A DNA stretch of 64,000 nucleotides from Plotosus lineatus. Lineage: Eukaryota > Chordata > Actinopteri > Siluriformes > Plotosidae. The stretch lies in contig CM045731.1 in NCBI GenBank assembly GCA_024760905.1, positions 47,571,001 through 47,635,000 on the forward strand, given 5' to 3'. Below, piece after piece: positions 31,716 to 43,816 of this stretch (positions are counted from its first letter, which is position 1; every line of letters starts with the position of its first letter). Below the pieces are notes generated by a model, which worked only from the letters and a program-made list of their open reading frames with translations, made no database searches and was not told where the DNA came from. Position numbers and translations under genes: made by a program.

Positions 31716-32832
31716 GTGAGTTATTCAGCTTTTAATCTTTTATCCCCTCCCCCCCACATACACACACTCTTGTGAACTGATGCAGAGTAAACAGAGACCT
31801 TTCACTCTTTCCCCTTCTGCCCTGGTTTCCATCTGTTCTGTCCGATAGATAACACTAACATGTTTAACTCTGTATTATACAGTGCTGTCACTGGAGCTCC
31901 ATATCAGCTCAGGCTACTACACAAAGCATGAAGAAAAAGATAGACACAATGTAAGAGAGACCTGACTCCGGACATGAGGAACCTGGAGTGCACTATTTCA
32001 TTGCAGCGGAGTATGAACCACGAGGAAGTGGCATGTTACATGTTATGAGCATCGAGGTCGTAGACTTTAGCATTTAGTTTCTTTGCGAAAGGAACCTTAT
32101 CACTTTACTCACAAAGCACTCCAAATTTAAAGATCTTCTTCTAAGATTTATTATTTACAGCAAGAAGCCACAGGTGATGAGTATAAACCACTGGATATGA
32201 GTAGTTGGGCATTCTGATTGGCTAATTGCTATTAGAATATTAGCTCGTGTACAATGGGTAACCTTCAAAAAAGTAGATAAATAAATAAATAAGGAACAAA
32301 TCTGAAATAGAAGTATTTCATAATAGGACCATATATTTTTGTTATTTTCAAGGCTAAAGACCTTTTTTCCACTTGCAAACATGACTTTATTATACCAGTC
32401 GTATACAGTGGCTCTCGATTCAAAATTATACTAGTTTGTGCTATTTTGTTTCTTTGTGCAACCATTAATAGTACTTGGACAACTGGTGGTCATATGTACT
32501 GTCGCCTGGCACTTCAACAATATAGAAATCATCCAAAATAATACAAAAAACCCTGATGCCAATGACTTGAGAAGGGACCATTGTAAAACATGTATTAAAA
32601 ACCAGAAGCATGGCAAACTAGGCTAAAAGCACACATTCATTCAAGATTTATTTCCTGTGATAAGCAGACGGCCATTCATAGAGTGGAAGGCATCTCAACC
32701 AGGTACAAATAGGCTACAGTGACAAGAGTTCTAATTAATCTCATAAATTAATCTAAAATACTGGAGTCTTATTATAAGCTGCCATGATTATAATGAAATG
32801 TCTCCCCTAGTGGCTGTCTGATGAAAATTCAT
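31716..32832. other. non-coding stretch, nothing recognised
   Basis: Short TAAA and TC-rich segments, otherwise unique DNA. No coding frame with a recognised domain. Confidence 0.45.
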
Positions 32833-32979
32833 TCATTCTTTTATTCATTTGCTGAACTGCTTAATCTTACAAGTGTTGGGAAGAGGCTGGAGACTATCTC
32901 AGTTGCCTCTGGAAGAAGGCAGAGGACTCCTCGGTCAGAGGATCTCCCCAGTCCATCGCAGGGCTTCTCTCTCTCGCGC

Positions 32980-33062
<83 letters not shown>

Positions 33063-33311
33063 CCCACACACACACACCTACTGCACATTAGCTCATTGGT
33101 TAACAAGTCTGCTTCACAGCAAGAAGGTCCTGGGTTTAATTCTCATGTTCGGCCTAGGTGTTTCTGGACGGAATTTGCATGTTCTCTCTGTTCTCGCATG
33201 AGGTTTCTCCATGTACTCTGGTTTCTTGCTCCACAATGGTCTAGTGAGCTGTTCAGGGTGTGTCAGCCTTTCAGGCACCTGAATAGGATTAAGCAGTTCT
33301 GCAAACGAGTA
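32833..33311. mobile_element. two SINE-A pieces around a (TC)n-(CA)n tract
   Basis: 32833-32962 is a SINE-A tail on the minus strand (GCTGAACTGCTTAATCTTAC, GGGAAGAGGCTGGAGAC). A (TC)n then (CA)n microsatellite fills 32966-33078. At 33085-33311 a plus-strand SINE-A begins (TTAGCTCATTGGTTAACAAG, GAAGGTCCTGGGTTTAATTC). The two copies are in inverted orientation. Confidence 0.8.
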
Positions 33312-33414
33312 CATAAAAGATAATGATGAGTTTGCATTAAGTGGGTGGTGCTTAAAGTCTTCTTCACAGATACAGAAAATGCCATTTGTCAAACCACCAA
33401 GTCCGACTATTAGT

Positions 33415-33670
33415 GTTGTTGGAAGACTGGATCCAAGTTGGAAGACTGGACAGTTTACCAGATTACTGCAGGGCATCACACCCAGACTCACACCAAGGAA
33501 CAATTTGGAAAAGCAAATTAGCTCAATCTGTGTGTCTTTGGCCTGTGGAAGGAAACCAGAGAACCTGGAGAAAACCCTGACAAGGATGGAGAGAACATGT
33601 AAATTCCATGCAGAAATCCCCTTGCTGAGTCCAGGACCTTCTTGCTATGAAGTGGCTGTGCTACGGAGGT
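33415..33670 (-). mobile_element. SINE-A, minus orientation
   Basis: GGAAGACTGGACAGTTTACC, GGCATCACACCCAGACTCAC, GAGAACATGTAAATTCC, then CCAGGACCTTCTTGCTATG. The far 5' head is degraded. Confidence 0.75.
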
Positions 33671-34084
33671 GCTATAGCAAAGTCGCTGATGGGTATTGAT
33701 GTTTTGAGATTTTGTTTTGTGTGTATTTTCGAATTTTGTACATACCATAGTTACTATCGAATTGAAATGTATGTTTCCAATTTGTGGTCTAATTTTAGTT
33801 TATTTATGAGTGCATAGTACTGTAGGTTTTTGTTAATTATTATTATTTCTTTTTGCAGAATTTACTAGTTTTAGTTTAGCTTTAAGTTTTGTCTTGCTGC
33901 ACATTACTGCCTACTTCTGGAATGAGTCTGTTACTGTCTCATTGTCATCTGTAAAGTGTTATAGCAGCCACATGTAAATCATGGATATATTTTGTGACTC
34001 CATATGGAAGTAAATTTTTTGTGGCTTTAATACGTATATCGCACAATAGTCACAGATCAATTTGCAACTGATTTGCGAGTAATT
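33671..34084. other. non-coding, nothing recognised
   Basis: AT-rich unique sequence with no recognised feature. Confidence 0.4.
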
Positions 34085-34235
34085 AATTAGAGTGAAGTGG
34101 AGCGCCCAGGGGAAACTCACACAAGCAAAAGGAGAACACGCAAACTCCACACAGAAACCCTTAGATTCAAACTGATGGCGTTCTTGATGTGAGGTGGATG
34201 TGCCAAACACTACACAACTGTGCTGCCATCAGAAA
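34085..34235 (-). mobile_element. SINE-A head fragment, minus orientation
   Basis: AGGAGAACACGCAAACTCC, GATGTGAGGTGGATGTGCC and ACAACTGTGCTGCC. Confidence 0.7.
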
Positions 34236-34268
34236 ATGCTAATAGACAAAAACCTCAAAGGAAATATA

Positions 34269-35515
34269 CAGTGGTACCTTGACTTATAAGTTTCTTTAAT
34301 AACGAATTGTCCATGATTCGAGCTTTGATCTCACCAAAAATCTACCCTAACCAAAGAGCAAATTTTTGATTTATGAGTACTGCTGGGGAAATGGCTTTTT
34401 CGGGCCGATTAGCCTCGAATTCGAATTTGCTCCAAGAACGCCTTGTGCAGTGCTTTTTTATTATTTTCTGTGACGCCCCCTATAGGAAGACAAAAAAACA
34501 TTTCAACCCCAACAATTATTCCCATAGGAAATAACAGAAAACCAATTAATCCGTTCCAACCCCCGCCCAAACTCATATCACCTGCCACAAACAGGTATAT
34601 TTGACCTAATATATTAAAGATAAACATGTAAAAACAGTAAATATTTCACGATAATACATGTAAATTAACATTAATAATAATTAATAATAATAAATAATAA
34701 TAAAACAGAATAAACAATAAGTCAACAAACCCTTCCGATCATCGACTGTGGCGAAGATGTCACGTAAGCAGGCATGAGGTGGTGCGTAACAGAGGGCGGA
34801 GGAAAAAACTTTTGTGCATGTGCACGCTACAAATGCCAATGATGAATGTGTCATTGTGCATCCTCTTCAATAGGTGGCAGTGGTGCTCTCACTGTGTTCC
34901 CTACACCATAGGGAACACAGTGAGAGCATCACCACCACCACCTTCTGTAGAGGATTCACAATTACACTTAATTGTAATACAGTACAGCCCAACTTTTTGA
35001 GAAGCACTGGCCTTGTGGGAGCTCACCACGAGCTTTTCCTCGCTGGCATTTGAAGCATGCACATGCAACAAATTCGCCCCCTCCTTCTCTGTTACGCACC
35101 ACGTCATGCCTGCCCATGTGGCATCTTCGAGCAGTCCATGATTGGAAGGGTTAGTTGTCTTATTGTTTATTTTTGTTTTATTATTAACCATCAGCGTCTT
35201 TCTGTCCCTTGCTAAAGGGTTGTGTCAGGAAGGGCATTCGATGTAAAAACCTATGCCAAATCAAACGTGCGAATCATTCGCTGTGGTGACCCCTGAGAAA
35301 GGGAGAAAGCCGGAAGGAAATCGTTTTTACAAGTTTATTTTCATATACAGCATTAGATGAAATATACATGTCAGATTAAATGAGTTTGCGAGGGGGTTGG
35401 AACGGATTAATTGGTTTCTATTATTTCCAATGAGAATCTTTGTTTTATCTAACGAACATTTTGACTTACGAGCTTGCCCTTGGAACGGATTAATTTCAAG
35501 CTCAAGCTACCACTA
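34269..35515. mobile_element. fold-back Tigger-like element with about 600-bp inverted arms
   Basis: Starts CAGTGGTACCTTGACTTATA after TA (34267-34268) and ends CTCAAGCTACCACTA before TA (35516-35517). The halves are reverse complements over hundreds of bases: AACACAGTGAGAGC lies in both near the centre (~34912), GTGCGTAACAGAG (34780) faces CTCTGTTACGCAC (35090), AACCCTTCCGATCATCGACTG (34728) faces CATGATTGGAAGGGTT (35140), and GTTGGAACGGATTAATTGG near 35395 faces the reverse complement in the left arm. It has no coding capacity. A mini-RTE lies in the right arm. Confidence 0.85.
35196..35327 (+). mobile_element. mini-RTE inside the right arm of the fold-back element
   Basis: CCCTTGCTAAAGGGTTGTGTC and GGAAGGGCATTCGATG are followed by CATTCGCTGTGGTGACCCCTG and AAAGCCGGAAGGAAATC. 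It starts within the word CAGCGTCTTTCTG, which is like the SINE-B word at the junction of the composite at 28595. The left arm of the fold-back lacks it, so it inserted after the arms formed. Confidence 0.8.
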
Positions 35516-36023
35516 TATATTTTTAAATTTCTGCAGTTTAATATTAGATACTGTATCTAAAACATGTCATTCATTTTATCAATAAAAACTGATATTGCCA
35601 AAATTGTTGTTTCTCGCTGTTTTCTATTTCTTTCTGGCTTGGTACATGTAACTTCGTTGTAATATCACTGAAGTGGAAAACACAGAGAATCCACCGTAAA
35701 GTGAGAGAGGAGCTTCGGCTGAAATAATTTTGACATCAACTGTTTTAAAGCGAGTAGGTGAAAACTTTCATAAAGGAAAACAATACCTGGTGAGAATTCA
35801 CTCAAGTGCAGGTTTATTATAACAAGTCAATTGGACTCCAAAGCGCAAAGTTCAACTCATCTCCCATCAACGTGCCTGGTGGCCGCCTGAAAACCAGCAA
35901 TTGACATTTGTTCTCTGATCTTGTCTAGTCCGTTTTTTAATTGTGCTCATTCCCTTCTTGCCAGTCCCAGGGGGCCAGAATACTGCCATGGTGGCCACTG
36001 TCCTTCGTCGGGCCTGACAGGAA

Positions 36024-36025
<2 letters not shown>
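35516..36025. other. non-coding, nothing recognised
   Basis: Unique-looking sequence with short AT-rich words and no coding support. Confidence 0.4.

Positions 36026-36101
<76 letters not shown>
36026..36101. repeat. (GA)n microsatellite
   Basis: GA tract of about 75 bp. It reads as RERERE or SLSLSL frames. Confidence 0.95.
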
Positions 36102-36103
<2 letters not shown>

Positions 36104-36288
36104 GAGATAGAAAAGAGAGAAAGAGAGCGAGAGTGGCATCACGCTAGTTCCAGCCTCAGTGCTGATGTGTCAGGCTTATCACACAGCTGAGCGCTCCTGA
36201 GGTGACATCCTCCACTGAATCAGTGACATTTCACGGACGGTGCAAATCTATCTGTCTTTGTCACCAGTTCTAACCCCCTCCCTGTCTG

Positions 36289-36290
<2 letters not shown>

Positions 36291-36336
<46 letters not shown>
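36291..36336. repeat. (AC)n microsatellite
   Basis: Pure AC tract. Confidence 0.95.
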
Positions 36337-36339
<3 letters not shown>

Positions 36340-36780
36340 CTACTTTTGTATTCCAGGAGTTAGCATATTGATCATGGCAAAGTCAGTGGACTGTGCATGG
36401 TATTATTTATTTATTTATTTATTCATTGCAAAAAATGGGCATCACCAGTACCTGATCTCTGTCACTTTGCATTGAGTTGGGTTTAATCACAGAAAGAATT
36501 AAATGTGTTGTGCATCTGGATTAGCCACGCTATTGTTTTAAAGTTATATTCCAGCTTGTTCTGTCCAAAACACAGCTAAACATAAATATAGAAACAGTTT
36601 ATCAATAACAGCTGAATTTATTTTATTACCCTATAATGTTGCTGAGCCTCAACCGGACCAACTGAAGCAACAATTTCATAACAATTATCCATTATAATCA
36701 ATGCTAAAGGCACTCCATCAAAATATTAAAGTTTTTAGTGTATTTTTTGATGGGCTCTGTAGTTAGAACTGATTCCTTAT
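36340..36780. other. non-coding, nothing recognised
   Basis: Contains a short TTTA tract (about 36402-36422), otherwise unique AT-rich DNA. Confidence 0.4.
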
Positions 36781-38003
36781 TAGTTGGGTTATCATCATCA
36801 TGACATCATCACCATCATCTTCATCTTCTTCTTCTTCTTCTTCTTCCACTTAATCCAGCGTCGGATCGCAGGGGCAGCAGCCTAAGCAATGAGTTCCAGA
36901 CATCCCTTCCTCCAGCTCTTTCCAGAGTACACCGAGGGGTTTCCAGACCAGCCAAGAGATATAATCCCACCAGCGTGTTCTAGGTCGACCCTAGGGTCTC
37001 TTCCCAGTTGGACATGCCCGAAACACTACACCAGGGAGGCGTTCGGGAAGCATTCTAACTAGATGCCCGAGCCACCTCAACTGGCTCCTCTCAATGCGGC
37101 GGAGCATCAGTTCTACTCTGAGCTCTCTCTGGATGGCTGAGCTTCTCACCTTATCTCTATGGGAGAGCTCCACCACCCGGCAAAGGAATCTCATTTTAGT
37201 CACTTGTATCTGTGATCTTGTTCTTTCCGTCACTACCCAAAGCTCATGACCATAGGTGAGGGTTGGAACCTAGATTGACTGGTAAATTGAGATCTTTGCC
37301 TTGTGGCTGAGCTCCCTCTTCGCCACAACGAACCGGTACAGGCTACGTTTTACAGCAGAGGCTGTAGCGATCTGCCTGTCGATCTCCCTCTCCATCCTTC
37401 CCTCATTCGTAAACAAGACCCCGAGATACTTGAATGCCTCCACCTTGGCCATGACCTCATTTCAGACCCAGAGGGTGCATTCCACCCTTTTCCGACTGAG
37501 AACCATGGCCTTGTACTTGGAGGTACTGATTCTCATCCTGGTCGCTTCACACTCGACTGCGAATCACTCCAATAAGAGCTGGTGGTCCTGGATTGATGAA
37601 GCCAAAAGGACAATGCCATCTGTAAAAACGCAAAGATGAGCTCCGATGGCCACCAAACCAGAACCTCTCAAGGCCTTGGCTATGCCTAGAAATTCAGTCC
37701 ATAAAAATTATAAACAGAATCAGTGACAAAGGACAGCCTTGGTGGACTCCAACCCTCACTGGAGAGGAATTTGACCTGTTGTTACCAATGTAGACCAGTG
37801 ATACAGCAACTGAATGGCCTGTAGTAACAGGTCCGGAACGCCATACTCCCGCAGTACGCACCAAAAGATAGCTCAAGGGACACGGAAAAAAAGCCTTCTC
37901 CAAATATACAAAACACATGTGGATAGATTGGGTTAACTCCAATGATCACTCCAGTATCCTGTAGAACATATAGCGTTGGTCTAAAGTGCCAGTAGTTGGG
38001 TTA
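36781..38003 (-). mobile_element. Rex3-like LINE, 5'-truncated, 11-bp target duplication
   Basis: The copy at 36792-37992 is on the minus strand and flanked by TAGTTGGGTTA at 36781-36791 and 37993-38003. The 3' tail is the ATCATC/TTCTTC tract at 36795-36846 and the 5' end is inside the RT. The protein traces on the minus strand are RSQIQVTKMRFLCRVVELSH and RSQLRWLGHLVRML (36991-37233), VEAFKYLGVLFTNEGRMERE (37270-37452) and ELTQSIHMCFVYLEKAFFPC plus GVHQGCPLSLILFIIFMD (37694-37942). The FADD position is corrupt. Confidence 0.9.
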
Positions 38004-38239
38004 CTAGTTCTATTAAAAATGTAAAACCATACAGTATAAAAACATACAACACAATTGCCATTACCATTTACTTTAAATTTACGTATATTTAGATATGGAC
38101 TTCAAAGCTATTTCTTCAGGTCATCCTGCCATCAGTGTTGCATCATAGGATAGAAGAATGGCAAAAGAAGTGAAATAAACATCTGAGTAACTGTGCTGTA
38201 TTGAAAATGTTTTAGGTTCCATCTACTGCATACTGCTTA

Positions 38240-38348
38240 CTCATCATCATCATCATCATCATCATCACCATCACTGCTGTCATCATCATCATCATCATTC
38301 TTACTATCATCATCATCATCACCATTTTCATCATTACCATCACTGCTG

Positions 38349-38402
<54 letters not shown>

Positions 38403-38429
38403 CCATTTTCATCATTACCATCACTGCTG

Positions 38430-38474
<45 letters not shown>

Positions 38475-38812
38475 GCAGCATTTTCATCATTACCATCACT
38501 GCTGTCATCATCATCATCGTCATCATCATCATCATCACCCTTACCACCATCATCCTCATTATCACCATCATCATCATAAACATAACTATCACCATCATCA
38601 TTATAATCACCATTATCATAACCATTTTCATCATCATCATTATCATCATCATCATCATCATCATCATTGTCGTCGTCATCATCATCATCATCCTCCTCCT
38701 CATTCCCAAAATCATCACCATGAAAATCACCACCATCATCACAACCACCACTATTATCCTCACCACCACTACCGCCATCATCATCACAATCATCATCATC
38801 ACCACATTAATG

Positions 38813-38848
<36 letters not shown>

Positions 38849-39075
38849 GTCGTCATCATCATCATCATCATCCTCCTCCTCATTCCCAAAATCATCACCA
38901 TGAAAATCACCACCATTATCACAACCACCACTATTATCCTCACCACCAATACCACCATCATCATCACAATCATCATCATCACCACATTAATGATCATCAT
39001 CATCATCATCACCACCACCACCACCACCAAAATCCTCATCATTATCACCACCATGATTGTCATCATTATCACCTC
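38240..39075. repeat. (TCA)n minisatellite with higher-order units
   Basis: About 830 bp of TCA-rich repeats. One class of unit contains TTACCATCACTGCTGTCATC and recurs about four times between 38260 and 38510. A longer unit including CATTCCCAAAATCATCACC, CCACCACTATTATCCTC and CACCACATTAATGATC repeats with exactly 180-bp offset at 38701 and 38881. Translation gives the methionine-rich and isoleucine-rich frames, which are not genes. Confidence 0.9.
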
Positions 39076-40077
39076 CATTCTTCCAACATTTTTATGTACA
39101 AAATTCACAAGTCAATGATGTCACTGTTCCCAGACCTTCTTGGTCTAGTCCTGAATCTCTTGCAATGTAGTAGCAATATTTTGGTGATTTTTTTTTTTTT
39201 GCACGAATGTGTCCAGTTGGATGCCTAAAAGGAAGTGATGAGATGACTTTATTCTGAATGGCCCACAACTACTTAATAATTTTCCAACAAGATCAGTCAA
39301 TGAACCATACATGACACAATGTTATTCAATCAATGTTATTCAATCATAGTGCAGGGCACCATTCATAACATCATGCAAATACAGGAGAATGACTTCGGGT
39401 AACGTTTATGAAACAGTAGAATGGATAAAACACAACAATCTGTTGCGTTTACACAGAATACATGTATTCTGAAGTAGGGGCATGGGGGACCCTCAAGTGA
39501 TTGGCAGTCATGCAGACAGAAATTTCATCGTTTGAGCTGACAGGAAGGGAATGATAACTCAAATAACGACTCTTACAAACATGGTAAGCAGAAAAGCATC
39601 TCAGGTCCTGCCAAACTATGAGTCAAAATCTGTGACTGGCCTCAGAATCCTATTCTTGGCTGACAGGAGTGGAACTCAGGACTGTTTCCTGCTGTTGTAG
39701 CCCTTCTGCCTCAAGCCTACTGTAGCTCGAACCAATCTGGACATTCTCCTGTGAAATATTCAAACCAGCCCATATGGCACCAACAGCCATGCCAGGTTAC
39801 AGTCAGATTTACAGACAACAGAGATTGATTCTTTCTCATTCGGATGGCTGATGGTGTTATTAACTGTCCAGGGTTACAGATCTCAAACTGGATATTTACA
39901 GTGTATTTACTTAGGATTTAGAACAACTTACAAAACATGTAACAGTGAGACAGCACTCGCAATCCAGTATGAGCAAGGATTAATAACTAGTGCAAGAGTA
40001 GCCAGTCTAGGTGGTGACAAAAGAACCATTTCAAACCTGATTGCATAAATAATTGTATGAATAAAGTTTGGAATTAG
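39076..40077. other. non-coding, nothing recognised
   Basis: Unique-looking DNA. Short duplicated word TGTTATTCAATCA at about 39320-39345. No coding frame with a recognised domain. Confidence 0.4.
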
Positions 40078-40345
40078 GTCAGCATGGTGGCATAGTGGTT
40101 AGCATGTTCATCTCTCAGCAAGACGGTCCTGGGTTGTTACTGTGTGTGTGGAGTTTGCATGCTCCACTTGGACTTAGCCTGGGTTTCCTCCTACTCCGGT
40201 TTTCATCTACACGCCAAAGACATACACGCTTGGCAAATTGGCTGTTCAAAATTGCCCCAAGGCGTAAGTATGAATGGTTGTCCTACAGTGGTCTGGCAAA
40301 CTGTTCAGTGTCCCTTGACTTTGGCGGTCCAGTTTTGGCCTGATA
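40078..40345 (+). mobile_element. SINE-A, full head
   Basis: Head GGTCAGCATGGTGGCATAGTGG with TTAGCATGTTC, then GGTCCTGGGTTGTTACTG where box B is decayed. The body continues with GTGTGGAGTTTGCATGCTCC. Confidence 0.8.
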
Positions 40346-40451
40346 ACTTGGTTAATATGAGCAGCACGAAGGCAGGTACTTCCTTCTCTTCCCACAGTCC
40401 AAAGACAAGACTGAGTGTAAGTTCCTGTCCATTGGATGTCTGTTAAAGCAA

Positions 40452-40767
40452 ACACTCATTCATTTTCTGAACTAATTAATCTTAATTAGGGTCACAGGGA
40501 GGCTGGCCTCCATCTCAATTGACTCTGGGCGAGGGCAGAGTACACCCTGGCCATCACAGGACACGCTGACGGCTATGCAGGCTACTCCTGACTAAAATCA
40601 GCAATGGTTCTTTTACATGCTTCTCACCATAGACAGTGAGAGACATGGCCGGCCTTTGATAACCCAGTTAGCTGCTCTGGAGGGACAACAGTGACAGCCA
40701 TTGACAGTGGAGCTTGAACCCCCACCTTGGGATCACAAAACCAGTACCTGGACCGCCACTGCCCTCC
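40452..40767 (-). mobile_element. SINE-B, minus orientation, 10-bp target duplication
   Basis: Flanks GTTAAAGCAA at 40442-40451 and 40768-40777. Body: TAGGGTCACAGGGAGGCTGGC, GGTTCTTTTACATGC, GAGACATGGCCGGCCTTTG, then GCTTGAACCCCCACCTTGG. The head with the box complement CCACTGCCC is at the right end. Confidence 0.85.
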
Positions 40768-40845
40768 GTTAAAGCAATCAAGTCCATATGAAAACAAAAT
40801 GGTACCACCCATGTCTCTGGTGGCATGTTCTCACCTGTCAGCATA

Positions 40846-40846
<1 letters not shown>

Positions 40847-40900
<54 letters not shown>
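40847..40900. repeat. (AC)n microsatellite
   Basis: Pure AC tract. Confidence 0.95.
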
Positions 40901-40902
<2 letters not shown>

Positions 40903-41286
40903 TAAAACAAAATAAAATAAAATTTGTTTTCAGTTTATTCTATCAGATCATCAGTTATAGTTGTATTATAGTTAGATTAATTATCTGATCAGCTTAACAT
41001 CTGTTTAATAATTTAAAAGCTGTAATACCTTCAGAGTCTCTGTGACTTTATTTCAGGTCTCTGCACCATATATAGTACTCTCGATGGCTTCAGATGGAGG
41101 TGTACCATATTGATTAGTTATTCTGTTAATTAAAGTCGGTCTCCAGAGACAGAATCTGTTCCAGAATTAGAGCTGCTCGAGCAGACAATGAGAGCACCAG
41201 GGACTGCAACATCTGTAGCATGTAATGTCGGGGTTAAACTTGTCCTGCGCTTGCATATGTAAACTCTACCAGCAGGTGTTACAGTG
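40901..41286. other. non-coding, nothing recognised
   Basis: Unique-looking DNA with a possible conserved stretch AGAGCTGCTCGAGCAGAC at about 41170. Confidence 0.35.
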
Positions 41287-41289
41287 ACA

Positions 41290-41351
<62 letters not shown>
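41290..41351. repeat. (CA)n microsatellite
   Basis: Pure CA tract. Confidence 0.95.
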
Positions 41352-41355
<4 letters not shown>

Positions 41356-42571
41356 ATACACACACAATCAAACATGCTGCATTAAGGATGGAAACGTGAG
41401 TGCAAATAAACAGCGCTTCCAGTGCCATATGGCTGTAGCAAAAAGGCCATGAATGAAAAGCTTGCAAATCTGTGGGGACAGGAGATGAGGTGTCGGGCAA
41501 ATCCAGTGGCGACTGACATGTTCGGCGTGTAATCTCCTGCATTGTGCGTGCGTGGGGAAAGATTATCCTCCAGTGACGGGCTGCTAAAAGGTTGCCTCAG
41601 GAAAGGGCAAGCGATACTACCCCTCCTCCCTTGTCATACTCCAGATTAGGTCAGGGAAATATCTGCTTCCTCCCCCAGAAACGTTTTTCCTATTCACATC
41701 CCCCTCTTTTTACTCGATCGTGGCTTGGAATCGCTAATTCTGACAGGTTGCTAGCAGGATTATCAGGCCCCTGCGCTGTAAGCCACATTGCACCATGGTC
41801 TAGTTACAAGCAGAGGAATGGCCTCAGGGATGCAGTCTTTGAAAGCACGACATATTTGCATTCCAATCTCCATCTACGTGATCAGGGTGGGTGCCGCTGT
41901 GAAGGAAATGTTGCGTTTGATTTGTTTTCACCCCCTTTCACCCCCTTTCTTCTACCACCCTTTTGATATCCGACAGGGTCCGGTGTAATGGAGCAGTAAT
42001 GACCCGCGTTGATGAAGTGGCGCGAAAGCTGTAATCTGTCCGCAGCAGAATGGCTACCGCTCCCTGTGACAGTAAATTGAAACTTAACTCTCTGCCACAA
42101 TTTAGCAAGACATAATAAAAGGTGATGAGGGTCTGGCTGAAAGGGCGTCTTATAAACGAGGAGCACACACCGATGTAAAGGAGAACGTGATACAGAGCTG
42201 ACTTTGCATGAAGAAAGTTTGTAGAACCCGGATTCCAATTTATGATAAGTTTGTTGGATTGGTGTTGACAGCATAGTGATAATGTTTTTTTTTCCTCTTT
42301 GTGCCTCATGTAGTTTGGACTCTCAGATCAGTCACCTTTACAGCCAGACCCTGTGATAGCGTAGATCATGTTTATCGCATTGGTCTGTCACCGAATTTCT
42401 GTGCGTGTCTTTGTGTGCATATGGATGTGTTTGTGTCGCTCACTTAAATCAAACATGCGCAGATTTTTACTCTACCTGCAAAATATTTTGGAGCACCTAA
42501 CATTTTTCCGATTACTGACCCTCCATCACGAAACCAGGATTTATTAATTTGCTGACTTATTTAATTCTACT
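41352..42571. other. unique block, candidate conserved non-coding sequence
   Basis: The longest repeat-free stretch of moderate GC here. It contains words like GTGTAATGGAGCAGTAATGAC, CAATTTAGCAAGACATAATA and GACTTTGCATGAAG. Open frames on both strands show no known domain. A role as enhancer is inferred from composition only. Confidence 0.35.
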
Positions 42572-42665
42572 GGGTACTGGTGGTATGGTGCTGGATTACT
42601 GATCCCAAGTCCCACTGTCAACGGCTGTCACTACCTGGTTTATATTTTATATATACAGTACAGAG

Positions 42666-42751
<86 letters not shown>

Positions 42752-42752
42752 C
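42572..42752. repeat. SINE-B head fragment and (TA)n-(AC)n-(TA)n tract
   Basis: 42572-42645 is SINE-B-like (GGGTACTGGTGGTATGGTGC, GGATTACTGATCCC). 42651-42752 is a compound microsatellite. Confidence 0.8.
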
Positions 42753-43816
42753 TAGTCCTTCTCAAAAAATTAGCATATCATGATGAAAAGGTAGTCTAAA
42801 CGAGCTATTAACCTAATCATCTGAATCAACGAATTAACTCTAAACACCTGCAAAAGATTCCTGAGGCTTTTAAAAACTCCCAGCCTGGTTCATTACTCAA
42901 AACCGCAATCATGGGTAAGACTGCCGACCTGACTGCTGTCCAGAAGCCCATCACTGACACCCTCAAGCAAGAGGATAAGACACAGAAAGAAATCTCTGAG
43001 CGAATAGGCTGTTCCCAGAGTGCTGTATCAAGGCACCTGAGTGGGCCGTCTGTGGGAAGGAAAAAGTGTGGCAGAAAACGCTGCACAACCAGAAGAGGTG
43101 ACCGAACCCTGAGGAAGATTGTGGAGAAGGGCCGATTCCAGACCTTGGGGGACCTGTGGAAGCAGTGGACTGGGCTACAGGTGCCGCATTCCCCAGGTCA
43201 AGCCACTTTTGAACCAGAAACAGCGGCAGAAGCGCCTGACCTGGGCTACAGAGAAGCAGAACTGGACTGTTGCTCAGTGGTCCAAATTACTTTTTTTCGG
43301 ATGAAAGCAAATTTTGCATGTCATTCGGAAATCAAGGTGCCAGAGTCTGGAGGAAGACTGGGGAGAAGGAAATGCCAAAATGCCTGAAGTCCAGTGTCAA
43401 GTACCCACAGTCAGTGATGGTCTGGGGTGCCATGTCAGCTGCTGGTGTTGGTCCACTGTGTTTTATCAAGGGCAGGGTCAATGCAGCGAGCGAATTGGAC
43501 ATTTTGGAGCACTTCATGCTTCCATCTACTGAAAAGCTTTATGGAGATGAAGATTTTCATTTTTCAGCACGACCTGGCACCTGCTCACAGTGCCAAAACC
43601 ACTGCTAAATGGTTTACTGACCATGGTATTACTGTGCTCAACTGGCCTGCCAACTCTCCTGACCTGAACCCCATAGAGAATCTGTGGGATATTGTGAAGA
43701 GAAAGTTGAGAGACACCAGACCCAACACTGTGGATGAGCTTAAGGCCGCTATCGAAGCATCCTGGGCCTGTATAACACCTCAGCAGTGCCACAGGCTGAT
43801 TGCCTCCATGCCACAG
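42752..43816 (+). mobile_element. Tc1-like element, 3' part replaced by SINE-B tail
   Basis: The left end after TA is CTAGTCCTTCTCAAAAAATT followed by AGCATATC, a typical Tc1/mariner terminus. The right inverted repeat is absent: the transposase frame is cut at 43816 and runs into a SINE-B tail. Part of the element was therefore lost with the SINE insertion or a later recombination. Confidence 0.8.
42911..43816 (+). pseudogene. Tc1-like transposase, near complete, frameshifted
   Basis: Starts at ATG 42911. The frame 42911-43190 has TDTLKQEDKTQKEISERIGC then SQSAVSRHLSG (the first HTH) and LRKIVEKGRFQTLGDLWKQ. A frameshift follows. In other frames come SKFCMSFGNQGARVWRK (after SDE), SVMVWGAMSAAGVGPLCFIK (43270-43608) and DLAPAHSAKTTAKWF (second Asp region) with NWPANSPDLNPIENLWDIV (the Glu of DD34E), then LKAAIEASWACITPQQCHRL. 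The three catalytic regions are recognisable. Two frameshifts and the lost C-terminus inactivate it. Confidence 0.88.

Noticed and set aside
38260..38510. CRISPR-like direct repeats
   Set aside because: The repeats are simple (TCA)n with variable spacers also made of TCA. CRISPR arrays are not expected in a eukaryotic genome.
38212..39108. 298-codon minus-strand open frame of methionines and valines
   Set aside because: It is the translation of a (TCA)n minisatellite. Both strands and several frames are open, and no gene features accompany it.
41882..42309. Overlapping 130- and 123-codon minus-strand frames
   Set aside because: Two overlapping frames on the same strand without domains in a unique block. 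More like chance than a gene.
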